Assembly (NCBI RefSeq): GCF_900475285.1
Contig: NZ_LS483370.1
Location: forward strand, 3,362,001 to 3,426,000
Direction of reading: 5' to 3'
DNA length: 64,000 nucleotides
From: Pseudomonas taetrolens
GTDB lineage: Bacteria > Pseudomonadota > Gammaproteobacteria > Pseudomonadales > Pseudomonadaceae
Shown: piece by piece, positions 57,697-64,000 of the stretch
Layout of the letters: every line of letters begins with the position of its first letter
Position numbering within the stretch: position 1 is the first letter of the stretch
Notes under the pieces: generated by a model
The model's input: the letters and a program-made list of their open reading frames with translations, nothing else
Told to the model about the DNA's origin: nothing
Database searches by the model: none
Translations under genes and position numbers: made by a program

Positions 57697-58421
57697 TATT
57701 ACTGATTTCAGATTTGCATCTGGAAGAGGAGCGCCCGGATATAACCCGGGCGTTTCTGGATTTCCTGGCCGGACGCGCTCGTTCGGCACAGGCGCTGTAC
57801 ATTCTCGGCGACTTTTTTGAAGCCTGGATTGGCGACGATGCAATGACGCCCTATCAGCGTTCCATTTGCGAAGCGCTGCGAACACTGAGCGATACCGGCA
57901 CCCAGGTCTTCCTGATGCACGGCAACCGCGACTTCCTGCTGGGCCAGGCCTTTTGCAAGGCGGCTGGCTGCACCTTACTCAAAGACCCGAGCGTTGTAGA
58001 TTTTTACGGCGAGCCGGTCTTGCTGATGCACGGCGACAGCCTGTGCACCCGCGATGAAGCCTACATGCGTCTGCGACGCTACCTGCGCAACCCCGTGACC
58101 TTGTGGGTATTACGCCACCTACCCCTGGGCACACGCCACAAACTGGCGCGCAAGTTGCGCAGCGAAAGCCGCGCCCAGACCCGCATGAAAGCCAACGACA
58201 TTGTCGATGTGACCCCCGAGGAAATCCCGCGGATCATGGCGCACCATGGCGTACACACCTTGATTCATGGTCATACCCATCGCCCGGCCATTCACAAGCT
58301 GCAAATCGGCGATCACGCCGCCAAGCGTATTGTGCTCGGCGACTGGGACCGCCAAGGCTGGGTCTTGCAAGTGGACGAGCAAGGCATGCAACTGGCGCCG
58401 TTTGAGTTCGCGCCAGCCTAG
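57693..58421 (+). CDS. lpxH: UDP-2,3-diacylglucosamine diphosphatase
   Basis: A 242-residue calcineurin-like metallophosphoesterase that hydrolyses UDP-2,3-diacylglucosamine to lipid X in lipid A synthesis at the inner membrane. Metal ligands: [37 protein letters not shown] and HGHTHRP. The start is GTG 57693, overlapping the ppiB stop, so the two are translationally coupled. Confidence 0.95.
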   Translation: MILLISDLHLEEERPDITRAFLDFLAGRARSAQALYILGDFFEAWIGDDAMTPYQRSICEALRTLSDTGTQVFLMHGNRDFLLGQAFCKAAGCTLLKDPSVVDFYGEPVLLMHGDSLCTRDEAYMRLRRYLRNPVTLWVLRHLPLGTRHKLARKLRSESRAQTRMKANDIVDVTPEEIPRIMAHHGVHTLIHGHTHRPAIHKLQIGDHAAKRIVLGDWDRQGWVLQVDEQGMQLAPFEFAPA

Positions 58422-58476
58422 AACCAACAGCCCCTGACCCTCGGCAGAGGGTGGGGCAAGCGCATAAGCCCGCTGA

Positions 58477-60006
58477 TCAATGCCCGCTCGCCGCCGGCCC
58501 CGGCTTGGCGGTGAATGGCGGCTTGGCCAGCCACACCAGCAGGATCAAGCCCATGAACAACCAGCCCATCAGCGTGAAATAGTCCACAGTGGAGAACATA
58601 TAGGCCTGGCTATTGAGGATCTGCTCCATCTGCGCATACGCCCGCTGACTCGCGCCCCCCAGGCTTTCCAGAGTGCTTCGCGTCACTGGATCGTAGGTAC
58701 TGATGCTTTCGCTCATGTAGGCATGATGCTGATCAGCCCGGCGAATCCAGATCCAGGTTGTCAGTGACGCCGCAAAACTACCGCCCAACGTCCTCAGGAA
58801 CGTCGCCAGCCCTGCTCCGTCAGCAATTTGATGAGGCGGCAAATCCGACATCAAAATGCTCAAGGTCGGCATAAAGAACAGCGCGACGCCAATCCCCATA
58901 AACAGTTGCACCATAGCAATACGCTGGAAATCCACCTCATGGGTGAAGTCGGCGCGCATGAAACAACTCAGGCCAATGGCCAGGAATGCCAGCCCGGCGA
59001 GCAGGCGCAAATCAAATTTATGCGCGTACTTACCCACGAAGGGTGACAACACCACGGGCAAAATCCCGATAGGTGCCACCGCCAGCCCTGCCCAGGTCGC
59101 GGTATAGCCCATCTGGGTTTGCAGCCACTGCGGCAAAATCAGATTGATCCCGAAGAAGCCGGCGTAGCCCAGCACCAGAACGATGGTGCCGATGCGGAAG
59201 TTACGGTGTGAAAACAGGCGCAAGTTGACGATCGGATGCTTGTCGGTCATTTCCCAAATGACAAAAGCCGCCAGCGCCACCACGGACAATGCTGTACCCA
59301 ACAGAATGAAGCTGGATTCGAACCAGTCCAGATCATTACCTTTGTCGAGCACGATCTGCAGGGCTCCCACACCGATGATCAGGGTAATCAAGCCCACGTA
59401 ATCCATCGGTTGACGGGTAATCACAACCGGCCGGGCCTTGAGCTGCTGGCGAACCACCATCACTGCGAAAGCGCCAATAGGTATGTTGATAAAGAAGATC
59501 CACGGCCAACTGTAGCTGTCCGTGATCCAGCCCCCCAAAATCGGCCCGGCAATGGGCGCAACCACCGTAACCATTGCCAGCAATGCCAATGCCATCCCCC
59601 GTTTCGCTGGGGGATACACCGCAATCAACAAGGTTTGGGTCATGGGATACAGCGGCCCCGCGACCAGCCCCTGCAGCACCCTGAACCCCACCAGCTCAGG
59701 CATTGAGGTCGAGATACCGCACAAAAAGGAGGCCAGTACGAACAAAATGGTCGCCCACAAGAACAACTTTACCTCGCCAAAACGGCGGCTCAGCCAGCCG
59801 GTCAGCGGCAATGCAATCGCGTTACTTACAGCGAATGAGGTGATGACCCACGTGCCCTGCTCTGAACTCACCCCCAGGTTGCCGGAGATAGTAGGCAGAG
59901 CGACGTTGGCAATAGTGGTGTCAAGCACCTGCATGAAGGTCGCCAGCGACAGCCCGATGGTGGCCATCAGCAAACTGGGGGGCGTAAATGATGCGTTCGT
60001 ACTCAT
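58477..60006 (-). CDS. DHA2-family multidrug efflux MFS permease (EmrB-like)
   Basis: A 509-residue inner-membrane permease with about 14 predicted segments, typical of the EmrB/QacA DHA2 family. TFMQVLDTTIANVALPTISGNLG is the first segment with the family Asp, GWLSRRFGEVKLFLW the motif A loop, and GPILGGWITDSYSWPWIFFINIP is motif C-like. It pairs with a membrane-fusion protein and an outer-membrane factor in one operon, so it should export drugs across both membranes. Last gene of the operon. Confidence 0.92.
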   Translation of the reverse strand: MSTNASFTPPSLLMATIGLSLATFMQVLDTTIANVALPTISGNLGVSSEQGTWVITSFAVSNAIALPLTGWLSRRFGEVKLFLWATILFVLASFLCGISTSMPELVGFRVLQGLVAGPLYPMTQTLLIAVYPPAKRGMALALLAMVTVVAPIAGPILGGWITDSYSWPWIFFINIPIGAFAVMVVRQQLKARPVVITRQPMDYVGLITLIIGVGALQIVLDKGNDLDWFESSFILLGTALSVVALAAFVIWEMTDKHPIVNLRLFSHRNFRIGTIVLVLGYAGFFGINLILPQWLQTQMGYTATWAGLAVAPIGILPVVLSPFVGKYAHKFDLRLLAGLAFLAIGLSCFMRADFTHEVDFQRIAMVQLFMGIGVALFFMPTLSILMSDLPPHQIADGAGLATFLRTLGGSFAASLTTWIWIRRADQHHAYMSESISTYDPVTRSTLESLGGASQRAYAQMEQILNSQAYMFSTVDYFTLMGWLFMGLILLVWLAKPPFTAKPGPAASGH

Positions 60007-60069
60007 CGCAAATCCTTTAAAACCGGGTGTACAGCCCCGCCAGTGCGCAGGGGCTTATGGATTGGCGAA

Positions 60070-61275
60070 TCAACGTTGAGCGGCAGTGTTACCGGAGACC
60101 GAGCTATTGCTGTCAATCAAGCGTGTAATGAGCGCTTCGGCATCGGCCAGTTGCTGCTGGTAAACGTTGGTGGTGAATGCCGCTTTCTGCGGCGGCAGCT
60201 GCGCAAGCACCGGACCGCTCTGGTCGCGCAGGTTCACCTCGACCATCGTCGACAGCCCGACTCGCAGCGGGTGCTCGGTCAGTTGCTCAGGGTTGATATG
60301 AATCCGCACAGGCACACGCTGGACAATCTTGATCCAGTTACCCGTAGCGTTTTGTGCTGGCAACAACGCAAACGCACTGCCCGTACCGGCCCCGATGCTG
60401 TCGACAGAACCGCTGTACTTCACGCTACTGCCATAGATGTCCGCCTCGATGTCCACCGGCTGACCAATGCGCATGTTGTGCAATTGGGTTTCCTTGAAGT
60501 TGGCATCGATCCACAGCTGGCTCAGCGGAATGACCGCCATCAACGCTGTGCCTGGCTGAACCCGCTGGCCCAACTGAACCGTACGCTTGGCTACGTAGCC
60601 CGTGACCGGTGCGATCAACGTGGTACGGGCATGCGCCAGGTAGGCTTGGCGCAACTGTGCCGCAGCCGCCATCACATCCGGGTGATTGACCACCGCGGTG
60701 TTATCGACCAGCGCCCGCGAGGTATCCAGTTGCTGCTCGGCATTGCGCAAGGCGCTGCGCGCGGAAGACAGGTCATCCCGGGCATGAGAAAGTTCTTCCA
60801 GAGAGATTGCTCCGCCTGCCGCCAGACTTTTACGCCGGGTGTAGTTGTCCTGAGCTTTTTGCACTTCGGATTTTTGCGCAGCCACCTGTGCCTTCATGCC
60901 ATCAACATTGCTGAACAGGCCACGAACCTGACGCACCGTACGGGCCAGATTGGCCTCGGCACTTTGCAAGCCCACCAGGGCATCGCTCGGGTCGAAGCTG
61001 ACCAGTGTCTGGCCCTCATGCACCAGATCGCCATCATCGGCCCCGATACTCACCACCGTCCCCGTGGCCAACGGCGTGATTTCAACCACGTTGCCGTTTA
61101 CATAGGCATCGTCAGTGCTCTCATTCCAGCGACCATACAGTTCGTGCCAGGCCCAGACGCCCAGCCCGAGCAGAATGACCAGTACGGCCAGCCCGCCAAG
61201 CCAGCGCTTGCGGTTACGCTGATTGGCAGCGTCCTCTTGGTGTTGCGTTTCATTTGGTGTTTGCACAGTAGCCAT
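60070..61275 (-). CDS. HlyD/EmrA-family membrane-fusion protein
   Basis: A 401-residue periplasmic adaptor. One N-terminal membrane segment (about 25-45, WLGGLAVLVILLGLGVWAWH), a short lipoyl half (VVEITPLATGTVVSIGADDGDLV), a long alpha-helical hairpin (about 90-210) and a beta-barrel end (PVTGYVAKRTVQLGQRVQPGTAL). It bridges the EmrB-type permease and the outer-membrane channel. Encoded 63 bases before the permease gene. Confidence 0.92.
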   Translation of the reverse strand: MATVQTPNETQHQEDAANQRNRKRWLGGLAVLVILLGLGVWAWHELYGRWNESTDDAYVNGNVVEITPLATGTVVSIGADDGDLVHEGQTLVSFDPSDALVGLQSAEANLARTVRQVRGLFSNVDGMKAQVAAQKSEVQKAQDNYTRRKSLAAGGAISLEELSHARDDLSSARSALRNAEQQLDTSRALVDNTAVVNHPDVMAAAAQLRQAYLAHARTTLIAPVTGYVAKRTVQLGQRVQPGTALMAVIPLSQLWIDANFKETQLHNMRIGQPVDIEADIYGSSVKYSGSVDSIGAGTGSAFALLPAQNATGNWIKIVQRVPVRIHINPEQLTEHPLRVGLSTMVEVNLRDQSGPVLAQLPPQKAAFTTNVYQQQLADAEALITRLIDSNSSVSGNTAAQR

Positions 61276-61291
61276 GGATCAGTACCTGAAA

Positions 61292-62767
61292 TTATTTTGC
61301 CAGCGAGGCTTGAGTGGGAGCAGCCAATGCCGTGTGGGCAGGTTCAAAGCCGCCGCCGAGGGCCTGCATCAATTGAATCGAGAGGTCGATCCGGTTGGCA
61401 TTCAGATCCGCCAGCAAGCGCTGGGCCTGAAGCAGTTGCTGCTCAATGCTGAGCACGTCCAGATAGTTGCCGACGCCCGAGCCGTACCGCTGCAGGACCG
61501 TGTCATACGAATCCTGGGCGATCGCGGTGGCGCGCTGTTGGGCGTTGATTTGCTGGCCCACCGCGCTTAGCTGTCCAAGGGTGTCGCTGACATCACCCAG
61601 CGCACCGACCAGCATCTTGTTGTACTGCGCAACGGCCACATCGTAATTGGCGTCTTCTGCATCCAGCCCGGCACGCAGTCGCCCGCCGTCAAAGATCGGC
61701 AACGAGACAGCCGGAGCGATGTTGAAGAAACGACTGGCGGAACCAAACAGCGCATCCCCCAGCAACGACTGGGTACCGGCAGCTGCGCTCAAGTTGAGAT
61801 TGGGGTAAAAGCGGGTTTTAGCGGCGGCAATGTTTTTGCTCGCGGCTTCAACCCGCCAGCGCGCGGCCACCAGATCCGGACGTCGACCAAGCAACTCGGC
61901 CGGCAACGTGCTTGGCAGCGCGACAGCCCCCGCGGCAAGGGTATCGGGACGAGCGATATCACCGCCTCGGTCCGGCCCTTTGCCCAACAATACGGCCAAG
62001 GCAATCCGTGCGCTGCCTAGCTGTTTTTCAGCGTCGATCAGCTGTGCTTGCGCACTCGCCTCAAGGCTCTCGGTTTGTTGATACTGATAGTGACTGTCGA
62101 TCCCCGAAACCAGACGGCGCTGGCTCAGGCTCAGCATTTTGCGGGTGCGTTCGAGGTCTTCCCCGGCCAGGTCCCGAACGCTATAGGCATGCCCGAGCGC
62201 GCTGTAGGCGCGTGCCACATCGGCGGCGAGGGTCAGGCGTGCCGCCTGATTGTCGACCTCTGCGGCACGCGCTTCACCCACTGCGGCTTGCCATGCATCA
62301 CGCTGGCCACCCCACAGGTCGAAGGTGTAATTGAATGTCAGATTCAGATCTCGCTCAGTACCGTAACGCCCGCCCTGCCCCGTGGGGTCTTGTGCACGGG
62401 ACAAACGGGAGCGCGTGACATCCGCGCCGGCATCCAGGGTCGGCATGCGCTGCGCATTGGCCGCACTGACCGCTGCCGTTGCCTGATGCGCACGAGCATT
62501 GGCCATTTGCATATCAGGGCTGTCGCGCAACGCTTCTTTAATCAAGCCATCGAGCTGTTCATCCCCCAGCCGCTTCCACCAGTCCTTTTCAGGCCAGGCC
62601 GCCGGGGTCACGGCAACGTCCTCCAGCGAGTGTGCTGCCTTGAGAACATTGGCCTGCAAATTGACACCTTCGGGATTCAAGCCGCTGTAGCTGGCGCAAC
62701 CGGCCAGCGCCATGGCCATGGCCATGCATATCAGGCTCAGGTCAGCTCGCAATGTTCTGATGCTCAT
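61292..62767 (-). CDS. Outer-membrane efflux lipoprotein (NodT family)
   Basis: A 491-residue TolC-like outer-membrane factor. A lipobox at about residue 24 (ALAGCASYSGLNPEG) shows it is lipidated. Two repeated OEP halves follow, the first with SPDMQMANARAHQATAAVSAANAQRMPTLDAGADVTRSR in separate parts and the second with LPAELLGRRPDLVAARW and FYPNLNLSAAAG. It provides the exit duct for the EmrAB-type pump. First structural gene after marR (ATGA overlap). Confidence 0.92.
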   Translation of the reverse strand: MSIRTLRADLSLICMAMAMALAGCASYSGLNPEGVNLQANVLKAAHSLEDVAVTPAAWPEKDWWKRLGDEQLDGLIKEALRDSPDMQMANARAHQATAAVSAANAQRMPTLDAGADVTRSRLSRAQDPTGQGGRYGTERDLNLTFNYTFDLWGGQRDAWQAAVGEARAAEVDNQAARLTLAADVARAYSALGHAYSVRDLAGEDLERTRKMLSLSQRRLVSGIDSHYQYQQTESLEASAQAQLIDAEKQLGSARIALAVLLGKGPDRGGDIARPDTLAAGAVALPSTLPAELLGRRPDLVAARWRVEAASKNIAAAKTRFYPNLNLSAAAGTQSLLGDALFGSASRFFNIAPAVSLPIFDGGRLRAGLDAEDANYDVAVAQYNKMLVGALGDVSDTLGQLSAVGQQINAQQRATAIAQDSYDTVLQRYGSGVGNYLDVLSIEQQLLQAQRLLADLNANRIDLSIQLMQALGGGFEPAHTALAAPTQASLAK

Positions 62768-63237
62768 TTATCACCCAAGCGCTGAACGGTGATCGGGTCA
62801 CCCGCCGCCAGCAGTATTTTTTTGAGAATCTGCTCAAGGCTTTGCAGTTCTTGTGGAGTGATCGCGGCCGCCAATTCGTTCATCGCATCGGCACCAATCT
62901 GCGGCAGCAAGTCGGCCAGTGCCTGGCCATCAGCGGTGAGCACCAGTTGCACCTGGCGCCTGTCGGCCTCGGAGCGCTGGCGAAGCAGCAGGTTTTTCTG
63001 CTCAAGGCGATCGAGCATGCGAGTCATCGAACCACTGTCCAATGACAGGTGGCGACACAGGTCTGCCGGCGTATCTACAGCGAATTGCGCCATGATGATC
63101 AGCACCTTGAACTGAGCCGCCGTGATGCCGTACGGCTCCATGTGGCTATCAATGATGCGGTCCTTGAGCAACGCAGTACGCCCCAGGAGCAAACCCAGGG
63201 TGCAGTTTTGAAACGTATCGGGATGGAAATGCTTCAT
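62764..63237 (-). CDS. MarR-family transcriptional regulator of the efflux operon
   Basis: A 157-residue winged-helix MarR regulator (LCRHLSLDSGSMTRMLDRLEQKNLLLRQRSEADRRQVQLVLT). It sits first in its own operon, overlapping the outer-membrane factor by 4 bases, and has two palindromes in its upstream region, so autorepression that a drug or phenolic relieves is likely. ATG 63237 gives MKHFHPDTFQ; an upstream in-frame start would add nine odd residues. Confidence 0.9.
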   Translation of the reverse strand: MKHFHPDTFQNCTLGLLLGRTALLKDRIIDSHMEPYGITAAQFKVLIIMAQFAVDTPADLCRHLSLDSGSMTRMLDRLEQKNLLLRQRSEADRRQVQLVLTADGQALADLLPQIGADAMNELAAAITPQELQSLEQILKKILLAAGDPITVQRLGDK

Positions 63238-63282
63238 CTGGGCACCAGAACGCCATACAGGCAATAATGTTTCCAGATGTTA

Positions 63283-63294
63283 CTGCCTAGGCAG
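63283..63294. promoter_or_regulatory. Probable MarR operator
   Basis: CTGCCTAGGCAG is a perfect 12-base palindrome 46 bases before marR. GCCTAGGC centres occur in several MarR-regulated promoters of Pseudomonas. Confidence 0.6.
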
Positions 63295-63309
63295 CTAATG
63301 TCAAGGCGG

Positions 63310-63327
63310 TAGATAGGTCGCTATCTA
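63310..63327. promoter_or_regulatory. Second palindrome upstream of the efflux operon
   Basis: TAGATAG-GTCG-CTATCTA is an exact inverted repeat with 4-base centre, in the likely promoter of the marR operon. Confidence 0.5.
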
Positions 63328-63426
63328 TTTGAGCCTGACACATTCCTGCAGATACCCGCGCTCACAGCGCAATCGCTGCGAATCATCTAGTGCACCGCAG
63401 CGTCTGTATCGCAAGTAAAAGCGGGC

Positions 63427-64000
63427 TTATACCGGGGCGGGCACACCGCTGTGGAAGCGGAACTCAACATCAGGGGTTTCGATCAGTTCCTGTTCGGCCG
63501 CTCTGACACGCTCGATCACCTGAGCAATATCCTTGGCATCGCCATACTGATATGCCAGCTTCAGGTATCCCTGAAAGTGCCGCGCCTCACTCTTGAGCAA
63601 TCCGAAGTAGAACTTGCCGAGCTCTTCGTCCAGATGAGGCACCAACGCTTCGAAACGCTCGCAACTGCGGGCCTCGATAAATGCACCCACCACCAGCGTA
63701 TCGACGAGCTTGACCGGCTCGTGATTGCGTACAACCTTGCGCAGTCCGGAAGCGTAGCGGCCTGCCGAAAGCTGGCGCAGTTCGATCTTGCGCTTTTTCA
63801 TCAGGCGCATGACCTGCTCGTGATGAACCAGCTCTTCACGCGCCAGACGCGACATCATATTGATGAGGTCAACATGGGAGTGGTACTTCGCGATCAGGCT
63901 CAAGGCAGTGCTGGCAGCCTTGAACTCGCAGTTCTTGTGGTCGATCAGCAGCGTTTCCTGATCCGCCAGGGCTGCCGCAATCCAGCCATCAGGGGTTCGG
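63427..64000 (-). CDS. miaE: tRNA-(ms2io6A)-hydroxylase MiaE, C-terminal part (5' end outside window)
   Basis: A diiron monooxygenase that hydroxylates the isopentenyl group of ms2i6A37 in tRNAs reading UNN codons. The frame is open to the window edge, so the first codons lie beyond base 64000; about 190 residues are present. Family landmarks are LLIDHKNCEFKAASTAL and EELVHHEQVMRLMKKRKIE (iron ligands), and RSCERFEALVPHLDEELGKFY with EARHFQGYLKLA. A TTG at 63903 is internal, not the start. Confidence 0.93.
   Translation of the reverse strand, partial: RTPDGWIAAALADQETLLIDHKNCEFKAASTALSLIAKYHSHVDLINMMSRLAREELVHHEQVMRLMKKRKIELRQLSAGRYASGLRKVVRNHEPVKLVDTLVVGAFIEARSCERFEALVPHLDEELGKFYFGLLKSEARHFQGYLKLAYQYGDAKDIAQVIERVRAAEQELIETPDVEFRFHSGVPAPV

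Noticed and set aside
1..64000. CRISPR array, insertion sequence or integron
   Set aside because: No regularly spaced direct repeats, no transposase or integrase gene and no terminal inverted repeats with target duplications were seen on reading. A repeat finder could still reveal degraded elements.

Overview
The window is a stretch of core chromosome from a Pseudomonas of the P. fluorescens lineage. Evidence: the order dnaQ-rnhA-methyltransferase-gloB-mltD-npp-fabI-ppiD-hupB-lon-clpX-clpP-tig-tRNAs-folD-cysS-glnS-ppiB-lpxH is the order I know from P. aeruginosa (roughly PA1792-PA1816). In addition, the liu leucine-degradation genes, a CrcY-type sRNA beside mvaB and a PrrF sRNA are all Pseudomonas hallmarks. 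The species cannot be fixed by eye.

Layout. 1-4217: end of xthA, a phosphate-binding/OmpA fusion protein, and an acyl-CoA dehydrogenase divergent from a LysR regulator. 4182-13824: leucine/isovalerate catabolism. It holds liuR-mvaB, then the noncoding CrcY sRNA with its RpoN promoter, an acyl-CoA ligase, and divergent liuABCD. Two LiuR-type palindromes lie between the ligase and liuA, and a third palindrome precedes liuR. 13842-14975: an S24-type repressor whose two catalytic residues are both replaced, divergent from a DUF6124 gene. 15026-16966: leucine dehydrogenase, a divergent Lrp-family regulator and a Fur-controlled PrrF sRNA. 17285-20613: M14 carboxypeptidase, an LRR-protein kinase fusion and a YebC paralogue. 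20721-27651: phosphonate (2-aminoethylphosphonate) catabolism, with phnW-phnX, an OPA-type transporter, a FAD oxidoreductase and two LysR regulators. 27666-30291: FMN reductase, small protein, LysR, GNAT. 30379-58421: the conserved housekeeping block, including the npp peptide/peptidyl-nucleoside ABC transporter, FabI, Lon/Clp/trigger factor, three tRNAs and one degenerate tRNA-Asp-like gene. 58477-63237: a marR-OMF-emrA-emrB type efflux operon. 63427-64000: miaE, cut by the window end.

How it works together. Leucine dehydrogenase, liuABCD and mvaB cover deamination and the CoA-ester steps from isovaleryl-CoA to acetyl-CoA plus acetoacetate; the step joining them (branched-chain keto-acid dehydrogenase) is not in the window. 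The same locus carries the sRNA that titrates the Hfq/Crc repressor, and the liuA leader carries a Hfq/Crc-type A-rich motif, so catabolite control and one of its probable targets are neighbours. The best candidates for something undescribed are the doubly substituted S24 repressor with its operator-like palindrome, the tRNA-Asp-like gene with an Asn-type anticodon, and the LRR-kinase fusion. No prophage, insertion sequence or CRISPR array was seen.
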